DNA of 64,000 bases from the NCBI RefSeq assembly GCF_026130605.1, contig NZ_JANFAU010000001.1, positions 558,001 through 622,000 of the forward strand, in the 5' to 3' direction. Position numbers and translations under genes: made by a program. Of this stretch, positions 41,938-50,295 are shown piece after piece. Under the pieces are notes generated by a model. It was not told the origin of the DNA and searched no databases. It was given only the letters and a program-made list of their open reading frames with translations. Position 1 is the stretch's first letter. Each line of letters begins with the position of its first letter. Source of the DNA: Sphingomonas lycopersici. Its GTDB lineage: Bacteria > Pseudomonadota > Alphaproteobacteria > Sphingomonadales > Sphingomonadaceae.

Positions 41938-44559
41938 ATGGCAATGTTGCTTCCGCTGCTGCTTGGTCTTCCCGTTGCCGCGCTGGCGACGGGCGCGACG
42001 GAAAAGCCGGAGCAACTGCCGTTTCGCGACACCTCGCTGCCCGTCGAACGGCGGGTCGACGATCTGGTCTCGCGGCTGACGCTCGAAGAAAAGGCGTCGC
42101 AATTGGTCAATGAGGCGCGGGCGATCCCGCGGCTCGATATCCCGGAATATAATTGGTGGAGCGAGGCGCTCCACGGCGTTGCGAACAACGGCTATGCCAC
42201 CGTCTTTCCCGAGCCGATCGGGCTTGCCGCGACGTTCGATCTCGCGACGATCAAGGACATGGGGGTCGCGATCGGCGAGGAAGGCCGCGTGCGCTGGAAC
42301 CAGGTCGAGCGGAGCGGCAAGCCGCATCATATCATGCAGGGGCTGACCTTCTGGTCCCCCAACATCAACATTTTCCGCGATCCGCGTTGGGGTCGCGGGC
42401 AGGAAACCTATGGGGAAGACCCCTATCTGACCGCGCAAATGGGGGTCGCCTTCGTAAAGGGGATGCAGGGCGAGAATCCGCGTTACTATCGCGTCTCGGC
42501 CACGGCGAAACATTATGCGGTCCATAGCGGGCCGGAGCCGACCCGGCACAGCGATAATATCACCGTCAGCGCCTATGACCTCGAAGATACCTATCTTCCC
42601 GCCTTCCGCGCGCTGGTGGTCGACGGAAAGGTCGAATCCGTCATGTGCGCCTATAATTCGATCAACGGCCACCCGGCCTGCGCCAGCGATCTGCTGCTCA
42701 CCGACCGGCTGCGCGGCGCCTGGGGCTTCAAGGGCCACGTCGTATCGGATTGCGACGCCGTGGCCGATATCCAGCGCGGGCATCACGCGGTCGGCACGAT
42801 GGCGGAAGCAGCGGCGGTGTCGATGAAGCTCGGCGTCGACAATGATTGCACGCAATTCGGTCGCGGCGTCGGCCCGACCTGGGATTATGATCGCTATCTG
42901 GATGCGATGAAGAGCGGGCTCCTGCCGCAGAGCGCGGTCGATGCCTCGCTGCGCCGGCTGTTCACGGCGCGGATGAAGCTGGGGCTGTTCGATCCGCCGG
43001 CCCAGGTGCCTTATGCGCAGATTCCCGATACGGCGCTCAATTCGGATGCTCATCGCGCGCTGGCGCTCAAGCTTTCGCGCGATTCGATGGTGCTGCTCAA
43101 GAATGAGGGCGTGCTCCCGATCGCGCGCGCGCGAGTGAGGCGCATCGCGGTGGTGGGGCCGCTGGCGGATCAGGTCGATGCGCTGCTGGGCAATTATCAC
43201 GGTCGCCCGGTGAAGCCGGTAACCGCGCTCGACGGGCTGCGTGCCGAATTCCCCGACGCGCAGATCGTCTACGAACCCGGCACCGATTTCCTGCGCGTGC
43301 CCGAGCCGGTGCCGGCGAACCTGCTGGCGACGCCGGACGGGCAGGCGGGGCTGCGCGGCGAATATTGGCGCAACGCGACGTTCAACGGCGCGCCGGCGCT
43401 GACCCAGACCGATGCGGGGCTCTCGTTCGAGCGCAATACCTCCAACCCGCTGACCGGCGCGGCCGAGACGTCGACGCGCTGGACCGGCTTCATCACCGCG
43501 CCGGCCGATGCCTCCTACCGCGTCGGGCTGGAGGGGCGCGGCCGGCTGTGGATCGACGGCAAATTGATCGCCGACAATGATTCCGACCAGCGCGGCCCCA
43601 ATCTGACCGCGATGGCGCTGCGCCGCGGCGAGCGGCACGCGGTGAAGATCGAGCAGACGGGCGGTCTGTTCCTGCCGCGGTTCGTCTGGAACGAGGTGCG
43701 CGCCGATGCGCTGGCGAAGGCCGTGGCGGCGGCGCGCGGCGCGGATATCGTGATCGGCGTCGTCGGTATCACCTCCGCGCTGGAAGGCGAGGAGATGCCG
43801 GTCAACCTCCCCGGCTTCATCGGCGGCGACCGATCGAGCCTCGATCTCCCGGCGCAGGAGGAAGAGGTGCTGAAGGCGGTGAAGGCGACGGGCAAGCCGC
43901 TCGTCGTCGTGCTGATGAACGGGTCGGCCTTGTCGGTGAATTGGGCCGCGGCCAATGCCGATGCGATCGTCGAAGCCTGGTATCCGGGGCAGGAAGGCGG
44001 CACCGCGATCGCGCAGACCCTGTCCGGCGCGAACAATCCCTCCGGGCGGCTGCCGGTCACTTTCTATGCCAGCGCCGATCAGTTACCGCCGTTCCGCGAA
44101 TATGGAATGGCCGGCCGGACCTATCGCTATTTCACGGGCAAGCCGCTTTTCCCGTTCGGCCACGGTCTCAGCTACACCCGCTTCGCTTATTCCCCGATCA
44201 CGCTTTCCGCGTCGGCCTTGAATGCGGGGGACATGCTCGAGGCCAAAGTCGATGTGCGCAACACCGGGAAGGTCGCCGGCGACGAAGTGGTGCAGGCCTA
44301 TCTCAGCTTCCCCGACGCGCCCGGAATGCCGGTGCGGGCGCTGCGCGGCTTCAGCCGGGTTCACCTCGGCGCTGGCGAGCATCAGGAGGTGCGCCTGACC
44401 TTCGATCCGCGCGCACTGTCGAGCGTGACGCCGGCGGGCATCCGCGTGGTCGCGCCCGGTCGCTATCGGATCTCGATCGGCGGCGGTCAGCCGGGCACGG
44501 GCCTGCCGACCGCGCAGGCGGAATTCACCGTGCGCGGCACCCAGACCCTACCGAAATGA
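41938..44559 (+). CDS. GH3 family glycosidase with PA14 insert
   Basis: An 873-residue exo-glycosidase of the xylosidase/glucosidase GH3 group. The short hydrophobic N-terminus (MAMLLPLLLGLPVAALATGA) is a signal peptide. The (beta/alpha)8 domain has WWSEALHGVA, DPRWGRGQETYGEDPYL, AKHYAVHSGPE and the nucleophile D271 in VVSDCDAV. The second domain has LKNEGVLPI and ends near residue 450. A PA14-like insert follows (GLRGEYWRNATFNG to FVWNEVR, about 460-600), then the rest of the alpha/beta sandwich, and a C-terminal fibronectin III-like domain. It should cleave beta-linked xylose, glucose or similar from the imported compound in the periplasm. ATG 41944 is an alternative start. Confidence 0.92.
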   Translation: MAMLLPLLLGLPVAALATGATEKPEQLPFRDTSLPVERRVDDLVSRLTLEEKASQLVNEARAIPRLDIPEYNWWSEALHGVANNGYATVFPEPIGLAATFDLATIKDMGVAIGEEGRVRWNQVERSGKPHHIMQGLTFWSPNINIFRDPRWGRGQETYGEDPYLTAQMGVAFVKGMQGENPRYYRVSATAKHYAVHSGPEPTRHSDNITVSAYDLEDTYLPAFRALVVDGKVESVMCAYNSINGHPACASDLLLTDRLRGAWGFKGHVVSDCDAVADIQRGHHAVGTMAEAAAVSMKLGVDNDCTQFGRGVGPTWDYDRYLDAMKSGLLPQSAVDASLRRLFTARMKLGLFDPPAQVPYAQIPDTALNSDAHRALALKLSRDSMVLLKNEGVLPIARARVRRIAVVGPLADQVDALLGNYHGRPVKPVTALDGLRAEFPDAQIVYEPGTDFLRVPEPVPANLLATPDGQAGLRGEYWRNATFNGAPALTQTDAGLSFERNTSNPLTGAAETSTRWTGFITAPADASYRVGLEGRGRLWIDGKLIADNDSDQRGPNLTAMALRRGERHAVKIEQTGGLFLPRFVWNEVRADALAKAVAAARGADIVIGVVGITSALEGEEMPVNLPGFIGGDRSSLDLPAQEEEVLKAVKATGKPLVVVLMNGSALSVNWAAANADAIVEAWYPGQEGGTAIAQTLSGANNPSGRLPVTFYASADQLPPFREYGMAGRTYRYFTGKPLFPFGHGLSYTRFAYSPITLSASALNAGDMLEAKVDVRNTGKVAGDEVVQAYLSFPDAPGMPVRALRGFSRVHLGAGEHQEVRLTFDPRALSSVTPAGIRVVAPGRYRISIGGGQPGTGLPTAQAEFTVRGTQTLPK

Positions 44560-44567
44560 CCCGCGGC

Positions 44568-44594
44568 GGCGGCCGGCAGCTACTGCCGGCCGCC
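44568..44594. terminator. Bidirectional hairpin between GH3 and cupin genes
   Basis: Perfect 12-base arms GGCGGCCGGCAG (44568-44579) and CTGCCGGCCGCC (44583-44594) around a CTA loop, between two convergent genes and overlapping the last codons of the cupin gene. There is no T tract on either side, so termination would rely on the stem alone or on Rho. Confidence 0.5.
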
Positions 44595-45563
44595 GGATTC
44601 GACCGTATAGCCGTGGAGCCCGGCGGGATAGGGATTGACCGCGACGCGGGTGCCCATCTGTCCCTCCGGGCCGCCGAAACTTGCCCGGTGCCAGCGCCCT
44701 TGCGCCGCGGAGATGACGTCTCCCGGAGAGGCGGTGAAGGTCGGCACGCCTTCCACCTGAAGGTCGACATTGCCCTCCATGACGAACCAGAATTCGTCGT
44801 AGCCGATGTGATAATGGCCAAGGTTCGATGCCGGCGGCGTCGGCACGGCGCGCCCGCGGATATTGTTCACGAACATATGCTGCGCGGCGATGAACGCGCC
44901 GGCGCGCGCGCCGCCCGCCACCACCTCCTTGAAATAATCGAGATAGGGGCGGTTCATCGCATCGAACTGGCCGGGCGGCCCGACGGCGAGCCGCTCTTCA
45001 TAGACGAAGCCGTCGACGGGCTTGGGACGCGACCGTGTCGTCTCGACGGGATAGAGCGGCATGTCGCTCGCGGCGTGGATCTCGAAATAGAGTGCGGGGC
45101 GATCGCCGACGGTCTGCAGGGTGAAGGGCACGCGGAACGGAATATCGATCTCGAAACCCTTGCGCGCGACGAACGGCGGCTGGCCGGCGAGGGTGACCGT
45201 GATCTCGCCATCCCAGACGATGATGCCGGTGCGGTTGTCGGAATAGGCCAGTTGGGGCGTGGCCTGTCCCGGTGCGATCTGGTGCCAGTCGGCGACGACG
45301 TCCTTGTTGCGCACGATCGGCTGCGACCAGCTTTTTTCGCCTTTGTGCAGCGCCAGCACATCCGACAATTTCCACCACGGTCGGTTGGGGGCCTTGTAAT
45401 CCGCATAGGGCGTCTTCTTGGGCGCCCAGACGCGCATCGGCGGCGGCGGGGCGAAGGCGGGGCGGGGCGCGTTCGCCGGCGCGCCCGCGGGCGGGGCGGT
45501 TTGCGCGGTGCCGACGCTCGCCGCGCAGATCATCATCGCGGCCGACCATCTCCTGAACCCCAT
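44580..45563 (-). CDS. Exported double-cupin protein
   Basis: A 327-residue periplasmic protein with a signal peptide (MGFRRWSAAMMICAASVGTAQTA) and a Pro-rich linker. Two cupin barrels follow: ADWHQIAPGQATPQLAYSDNRTGIIVWDGEITVTLAG in the first half, and a second with metal-type ligands in NLGHYHIGYDEFWFVMEGNVDLQVEG. I chose ATG 45563 because the preceding codons (MERK) are themselves the GGAGAGGAAA ribosome site. Possible roles are a dioxygenase, isomerase or sugar binder; no specific activity can be assigned. Palindrome site B is 36 bases upstream of the start, linking it to the GH3/PQQ cluster. Confidence 0.75.
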   Translation of the reverse strand: MGFRRWSAAMMICAASVGTAQTAPPAGAPANAPRPAFAPPPPMRVWAPKKTPYADYKAPNRPWWKLSDVLALHKGEKSWSQPIVRNKDVVADWHQIAPGQATPQLAYSDNRTGIIVWDGEITVTLAGQPPFVARKGFEIDIPFRVPFTLQTVGDRPALYFEIHAASDMPLYPVETTRSRPKPVDGFVYEERLAVGPPGQFDAMNRPYLDYFKEVVAGGARAGAFIAAQHMFVNNIRGRAVPTPPASNLGHYHIGYDEFWFVMEGNVDLQVEGVPTFTASPGDVISAAQGRWHRASFGGPEGQMGTRVAVNPYPAGLHGYTVESGGRQ

Positions 45564-45598
45564 TTTCCTCTCCATGTGGTCGCGCCTTATTGCGCTTG

Positions 45599-45615
45599 AT
45601 CATATATGATAGGAT
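45599..45615. promoter_or_regulatory. Palindromic operator site B (17 bp)
   Basis: ATCATATATGATAGGAT matches site A at 15 of 17 positions; its first 12 bases are themselves a perfect palindrome. It is in the gap between the minus-strand cupin gene and the plus-strand hypothetical gene and could control both. Confidence 0.6.
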
Positions 45616-45688
45616 ATTCGCTTTGCCGGTCAATCGCAATGCGAACGCCTGACGACCGGCGTCAACGATGAGCTGCGGAGGGATGCGA

Positions 45689-46138
45689 ATGTCGGTGTAT
45701 TCATGGATCGAGCTGCTTGCCATGATCGCAGTGCCGCCGACACAGGATTGCCGGTCGGTGGCCGATCCCGGCGCGCGCCTTTCCTGCTATGATGCGCGCG
45801 AGGCGGCGAGCGCTTCGCCGGTCAGCAATGCCGCGCCGGCCGCACCCGCCGCGCCGGCCGCACCAACCGGTCCGGTCGCCCGGTCTGCGCCGCCGCCGGC
45901 TTCACCCGCCGTTTCGACCGAGCCGACCGGGCGCGTCGCCGCGGTGACCGCGCTGCGTTATGGGCTGTTCGAGGTCCGGCTCGCCGACGGCCGGCTGTTC
46001 GAGACCGCGAGCAACGCGATTTCGCCGCCGGCGGTGGGCGCGTCGGTGCGGTTGCGGCGAAGCGTGCTCGGCACCATTTTCATGGACGTCCCGGGCCGCC
46101 CGCCGATCACCGTGCGATCGCGACGCTCGCACCAGTAG
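45689..46138 (+). CDS. Hypothetical exported protein with RLxCYD motif
   Basis: A 149-residue protein I cannot assign. The N-terminus MSVYSWIELLAMIAVPPTQDC looks like a short export signal. CRSVADPGARLSCYD is a two-cysteine motif found near the N-terminus of many small periplasmic proteins. A low-complexity Ala-Pro stretch follows (about residues 45-80), then a folded-looking part GRVAAVTALRYGLFEVRLADGRLFETASN, suggestive of a small beta barrel. ATG 45689 is six bases after GGAGGG; ATG 45683 or 45668 are possible. The 3' end overlaps the convergent MFS gene by 32 bases. It may be controlled from site B or be unrelated to the cluster. Confidence 0.6.
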   Translation: MSVYSWIELLAMIAVPPTQDCRSVADPGARLSCYDAREAASASPVSNAAPAAPAAPAAPTGPVARSAPPPASPAVSTEPTGRVAAVTALRYGLFEVRLADGRLFETASNAISPPAVGASVRLRRSVLGTIFMDVPGRPPITVRSRRSHQ

Positions 46139-47420
46139 CCGCCGGCGCGCTCTCGATCAGGCGGCGCGGATCGACCACCGCCCATGCGATCGTGCCGACG
46201 ATCACGATCCCCGCGCCCGCGCCGAACGCGGCGGTCCAGCCATAATGCGCGGCGATCCACGGCGTGAGCGAAGCGGTGAGCGCGCCGCCGATCTGGCACC
46301 CGATGTTCATCAGCCCGGAAACCACCCCGGTGTGCGGGCCGGCGATATCCGCGGTCACCGACCAGAAGGAGCTTTGCGACAAATAGATCGCGCCGCCGCC
46401 GAGCGCGAGCGTAAGCACCGCCAGCGCGACATTGTCGACGCGCGAACCGACGATCAGGAAGAGACCCGTCAGGATGAATGAGGCCATCGCCAGCCCGGAT
46501 CGGCCCCAATAGAGGCCAAGGCGGTTCGAGATCGCGTCGTTCAGCACCCCGCCGATGAGGCATCCGGCGGTCATCGCCAGGAACGGCGCCATGCCGAATA
46601 TCGCGCTGGACTTCAGATCGAGCCCGCGCGCTTCGGCGAGATAGATGAAGAACCAGCTGAAGAAGATCCAGATGACATAGCCGAACGCGAAATAGCTCAG
46701 GAACAATCCCCAGACATTCCGGCTGCGCAGGATCGCGCGCCAGGGGATCGCGGTCTTCTGCTCATGGTCGATCGGCGGAAGCCCGTTCTCGATATGCGCC
46801 AGTTCCATCGCGTTGACGGCGCGATGCTGTTGCGGCCGATCCCGCGCGACCGCATACCAGACCAAAGCGGCGGCAACCCCGATCATCGCGCAGACATAGA
46901 AGGATGCGCGCCATCCGGCGGCGGCGATCACGGCGGTGATGAGCGGCGGGGTGAGGCCCGAGCCGAACCCGACGCCGGCGAAGACGAGGCCGTTGGCCTT
47001 GCCGCGCTCCGCGACGGGAATCCAGCGCGCGATGAACTGGTTGCCGGCGGGATAAACCGCCGCCTCGCCGATACCGAGCGCGAAGCGAACCAATGCCAGC
47101 ATCAGGATCGCGTGCCGGCCCTGCGGCGGCACCAATGCCGTCGCGATGCTGAAAACGCCCCACCAGATCAGCGCCGCGGTCAGCAGATTGCGTGGCCCGA
47201 TCCGCGCCGCGAGCCATCCCGCGGGCACCTGGAACAAGGCGTATCCGATCAGAAAGGCGCTGAATACCCAGCCGAGCCGCACCTGATCGATCCCATAATC
47301 GTGGCGCATCTCGACCCCCGCGACCGAGATGTTGGTGCGATCGAGGAAGGCGATCGCGCTGATCACGAACAGCATGAAGATAAGCCGGATGCGAACCGCC
47401 GACCGCGCGTGCCTCGCCAT
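46107..47420 (-). CDS. MFS transporter, ACS (anion:cation symporter) type
   Basis: A 437-residue, 12-helix inner-membrane carrier. LFVISAIAFLDRTNISVAG is the ACS-type helix 1, FSAFLIGYALFQVPAGWLAARIG is the helix 2-loop motif, and FALGIGEAAVYPAGNQFIARWIP is in helix 4. The ACS group moves hexuronates, aldonates, phthalate and similar organic anions. Palindrome site C lies 29 bases upstream of its start. In this cluster it would take up the sugar acid or aromatic acid left after periplasmic deglycosylation and oxidation; that is inference. Confidence 0.9.
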   Translation of the reverse strand: MARHARSAVRIRLIFMLFVISAIAFLDRTNISVAGVEMRHDYGIDQVRLGWVFSAFLIGYALFQVPAGWLAARIGPRNLLTAALIWWGVFSIATALVPPQGRHAILMLALVRFALGIGEAAVYPAGNQFIARWIPVAERGKANGLVFAGVGFGSGLTPPLITAVIAAAGWRASFYVCAMIGVAAALVWYAVARDRPQQHRAVNAMELAHIENGLPPIDHEQKTAIPWRAILRSRNVWGLFLSYFAFGYVIWIFFSWFFIYLAEARGLDLKSSAIFGMAPFLAMTAGCLIGGVLNDAISNRLGLYWGRSGLAMASFILTGLFLIVGSRVDNVALAVLTLALGGGAIYLSQSSFWSVTADIAGPHTGVVSGLMNIGCQIGGALTASLTPWIAAHYGWTAAFGAGAGIVIVGTIAWAVVDPRRLIESAPAATGASVAIAR

Positions 47421-47448
47421 TCAACCTCTCCCGATCTGCGATTTTCGA

Positions 47449-47465
47449 ATAATATCCTATATGAT
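47449..47465. promoter_or_regulatory. Palindromic operator site C (17 bp)
   Basis: ATAATATCCTATATGAT; its reverse complement ATCATATAGGATATTAT matches sites A and D at 14-15 of 17 positions. It lies in the 112-base gap between the divergent MFS and cupin genes and could control both. Confidence 0.6.
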
Positions 47466-47532
47466 TTTCGTTTAGGCGGGTTATAACGCGGCGTAAAGAC
47501 CGACAAATCGCGGTTTCACGGATAGGGGAGAG

Positions 47533-48441
47533 GTGGTGGATTCCGCTCGCAGTCATGTCTTGGCACTGACGGCGCTCGCCGCGCTGCTGACGCCGATGCC
47601 CGCCCGCGCCGGCCCGGTCGCCGATCGGATCGGGCATAGCGATCCCTCGCGATTTCGCAGCGCGAGCGGCGTGCACGGCGGCGCCGGATCGATGGCGTTC
47701 GCGCCGCTGCTCGGCGCCCATGCGCTCAGTACCAACCTCATTTTCGTACACCGCGGGGAAATCGCGCCGAAGAGCGGGATCGGCCAGCATTTCCATAATC
47801 AATGCGAGGAGATGTTCGTCATCCTCGACGGCGATGCCGAGTTCACGATCGACGGGCGCACCTCGACGATCGCCGGCCCCGCCGCGGTGCCGGATCGGAT
47901 GGGCCATGCGCATGCCATCTACAATCCCGGCGGCCGCCCGATTCAATGGCTCAACGTCAATGTCGGGATGACCAAAAACTACGACAATTTCGACCTTGGC
48001 GACCCGCGGGTCGGCGTGCCGCTCGATCCGGTGCCGCAATTCATCAGCATGCGGCTGGACCGCGCGCTCCTCCGCCCGACGCAGCGGATGGACGGCGGGC
48101 AGGGCACCGTCCTCTATCGCCGCGCGCTCGGCCCTGCCGTGTTCGCGACGCCGTGGAGCTTCGTCGATCACCTCGTGCTGCCGCCCGGCACGTCGGTAGG
48201 CGAGGCATCCACGCTCGGCATGAGCGCGGTTTATTATGTCGTCGCCGGCGAAGGCGAGATGACGATCGCGAACGAGACGGTGCGGGTCCGCGCCGGCGAT
48301 GCGGTGCCGGTCGAGGTGGGCGAGCGGCGTGCGATCCGCCAGATCGGCGGCCAGCCGATCGAATTCATGGTGATCGGCATCGCCAGGGATCTCGCCGCCA
48401 AAGCGGCGTTCGCCGAGGCCGCCGCTCCGCGCCCGAAATGA
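47533..48441 (+). CDS. Exported cupin-domain protein
   Basis: A 302-residue protein with an N-terminal signal (SHVLALTALAALLTPMPARA). The first cupin has the metal-site pattern G-I-G-Q-H-F-H-N-Q-C-E-E-M-F, then LDGDAEFTIDGR and RMGHAHAIYNPGGRPIQWLNV. The second cupin (LPPGTSVGEASTLGMSAVYYVVAGEGEMTIANE) lacks the histidine pair. Bicupins of this kind include isomerases and dioxygenases of small sugars or acids. The start is one of two adjacent GTG codons; 47533 is listed, and 47536 has better spacing to GGGGAG. It is first gene of the plus-strand arm controlled from site C and overlaps the next gene. Confidence 0.75.
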   Translation: MVDSARSHVLALTALAALLTPMPARAGPVADRIGHSDPSRFRSASGVHGGAGSMAFAPLLGAHALSTNLIFVHRGEIAPKSGIGQHFHNQCEEMFVILDGDAEFTIDGRTSTIAGPAAVPDRMGHAHAIYNPGGRPIQWLNVNVGMTKNYDNFDLGDPRVGVPLDPVPQFISMRLDRALLRPTQRMDGGQGTVLYRRALGPAVFATPWSFVDHLVLPPGTSVGEASTLGMSAVYYVVAGEGEMTIANETVRVRAGDAVPVEVGERRAIRQIGGQPIEFMVIGIARDLAAKAAFAEAAAPRPK

Positions 48442-48905
48442 TCATCCGTCCATTGCGAAAGGGAATGTTCGTGGAACGCAGAAAGCTGCTCAAATTGCTC
48501 GCCTTCGCCGGCATCGGCGCCAGCGGGGCGACCAAATCGCTTGCCGGGCCGGTACGTCGCGGCGCGCGCGCGCCGGGCAAGCCGATCGTGCTCTATTGCG
48601 ATCTCGCGGTGGACCCGAAACGCGAGCAGGAGATGCTCGATGCCTTTCACGATCATTTCAAGCCCGCGGCCGAAAGCTTCCGCGGCCGTGGCTATATCGA
48701 CCTGAAGATGCTGAAGCTGCGCTCGGTCGTCCAGGGCGGTCCGGCGCCCGCGCCGGGGATCAACTATCGCTTCCAGCTGACCTATGAAAGCGAAGAGCAG
48801 CGCCAACGCTGGATACATTCCGAAATCCATCAGAAAAACTGGCCGCTGATCGAGAACACCGTCCTCAACAAGGACTATCTCGTCCTGCTCACCGACAGCG
48901 TGTGA
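48438..48905 (+). CDS. Putative antibiotic-biosynthesis-monooxygenase-like (dimeric alpha-beta barrel) protein, Tat-type signal
   Basis: A 155-residue protein. A twin-arginine-type leader (VERRKLLKLLAFAGIGASG) precedes a ferredoxin-like fold: PIVLYCDLAVDPKREQEMLDAFHDHFKPAAESFRG, then FQLTYESEEQRQRWIHSEIHQKNW, the layout of ABM-type monooxygenases and related small proteins. ATG 48438 overlaps the cupin stop (ATGA); ATG 48465 behind AAAGGGA is equally possible and gives a tighter signal. ABM proteins can oxidise quinols or isomerise small molecules. It sits between a cupin and a gluconolactonase-like gene. I cannot assign an activity. Confidence 0.65.
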   Translation: MIIRPLRKGMFVERRKLLKLLAFAGIGASGATKSLAGPVRRGARAPGKPIVLYCDLAVDPKREQEMLDAFHDHFKPAAESFRGRGYIDLKMLKLRSVVQGGPAPAPGINYRFQLTYESEEQRQRWIHSEIHQKNWPLIENTVLNKDYLVLLTDSV

Positions 48906-48952
48906 CGCATCACGCGCCCCGTGATTTCAACCCAATAAGGGAAGCAGTAAAA

Positions 48953-49945
48953 ATGCGCCTGACGAGCATGTTCGCGGTGTCGGTGATATCCATTGTCGCG
49001 CCGCTCGCCGCCGCGCCGACCACCGGCATCGGTATCGACCGCCTCGATCCCGCGCTCGACGGGCTGATCGCGCCCGACGCGCAGCCGGAGCGGGTGGCGA
49101 CCGGCTTCAGCTTCACCGAGGGCCCGATGTGGAAAGACGGCCGCTTGTGGTTCAGCGACGTCAACGGCGACAAGATGCGCGCCGTCGATCCTGCCGGCAA
49201 GGTTCAGGAACTGATCGCGAATTCGGGCGGCCTCGCCAATCCGCCGGCCGGCGCGAGCATCGGTTCGAATGCGATGGTGCCGGCCGAGGACGGCAGCGTG
49301 CTGATGGCGCAGATGGGCGCGCGTCGCATCGTGCGGATCGACGGCAAGCTCAATATCCATCCCTTTCTGGCCGAGTTTCAGGGCAAGCGACTGAACAGCC
49401 CGAACGATCTGGTCTATGCGCGCGACGGCGCATTGTGGTTCACCGATCCGCCCTTCGGTCTTTTCAACGGGATGGACAAGGATCCCGCCAAGCAACTCCC
49501 CTTCAACGGGGTGTTCCGCTACGCACAGGGCGTGCTGAAACCGGTGATTACCGATCTCAAGCTGCCCAATGGAATCGGTTTTTCACCCGACGGGCATGTC
49601 CTTTACGTCACCGATTATGGGCCGCCGGGCGCCATTTTCGCTTATGACGTCGGGCGCGGCGGCGCGCTTTCGAACAAGCGGAAGCTCATCGCATTCCCGC
49701 GTGGCGGCGGCGGCGGGGCCGATGGCCTCAAGGTCGACCGCGCGGGCAATATCTGGGCCACCGGCCCCGGCGGCATCCGCATCATCACCCCGCAGGGCAA
49801 GGTGCTCGGCCAGATCAGGCTGCCCGAGGTCGCGGCGAACCTCGCCTTCGCCGGTGACGGGCATATCCTCTACATCACCGCGTCGACCAGCATTTACCGG
49901 CTCCGCACCAAAGTGGCGGGGGTGCTGCCGCGCTATACGCGCTGA
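48953..49945 (+). CDS. SMP-30/gluconolactonase family protein, exported
   Basis: A 330-residue six-bladed beta-propeller lactonase. The signal peptide is MRLTSMFAVSVISIVAPLAA. Metal-site residues are visible: Glu in FSFTEGPMWKDGRLWFSDV, Asn in LNSPNDLVYARDGALWFTDPPFG, and Asp in GADGLKVDRAGNIWATGPGG. It would hydrolyse an aldonolactone, the product of an aldose dehydrogenase, which fits the PQQ dehydrogenase encoded next to it. ATG 48953 follows AAGGGAAG; a longer frame from 48902 has no homology. The convergent cytochrome gene ends four bases away. Confidence 0.9.
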   Translation: MRLTSMFAVSVISIVAPLAAAPTTGIGIDRLDPALDGLIAPDAQPERVATGFSFTEGPMWKDGRLWFSDVNGDKMRAVDPAGKVQELIANSGGLANPPAGASIGSNAMVPAEDGSVLMAQMGARRIVRIDGKLNIHPFLAEFQGKRLNSPNDLVYARDGALWFTDPPFGLFNGMDKDPAKQLPFNGVFRYAQGVLKPVITDLKLPNGIGFSPDGHVLYVTDYGPPGAIFAYDVGRGGALSNKRKLIAFPRGGGGGADGLKVDRAGNIWATGPGGIRIITPQGKVLGQIRLPEVAANLAFAGDGHILYITASTSIYRLRTKVAGVLPRYTR

Positions 49946-49949
49946 GCCG

Positions 49950-50282
49950 TCAATGCTTCGCAGGCTGCGGCGAGGCGTCGGCGGCGGGAGCCGGATTGCC
50001 GTCGCTATAATGGGCGGCAAGATAGTCGACCACCGTCTTCTGCTCCTCCGGCGACAGCTCGGCGCCGCGGTCGATCATCGACTGGACCACCCCCGCCCAT
50101 GCCGCCGGTGCCTTGTGCGCCGCGAAAACCTGCGCGGTCGAATGGCAGAAGCCGCACCGCTCGTTGATGAGATTGAGCCCCGGGCCGGGCGGGGGCGGGG
50201 ATTGCGGCGCGGCCGACGCGATCGTTCCGGTCAGCGCGATGCCGGTCAGCAGCAAAGCGAGCGAAGCCGTCTTGTGGGTCAT
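49950..50282 (-). CDS. Small periplasmic cytochrome c
   Basis: A 110-residue monohaem cytochrome. The signal peptide is MTHKTASLALLLTGIALTGT and ends ASA near residue 24. Haem is bound at C43-G-F-C46-H47, with M69 (VVQSMID) a likely axial ligand. ATG 50282 is chosen; the frame from 50345 runs into the dehydrogenase gene. It follows the PQQ dehydrogenase by 13 bases and is the obvious electron acceptor, passing electrons on to the respiratory chain. Confidence 0.9.
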   Translation of the reverse strand: MTHKTASLALLLTGIALTGTIASAAPQSPPPPGPGLNLINERCGFCHSTAQVFAAHKAPAAWAGVVQSMIDRGAELSPEEQKTVVDYLAAHYSDGNPAPAADASPQPAKH

Positions 50283-50295
50283 CTTTCCAGGAACC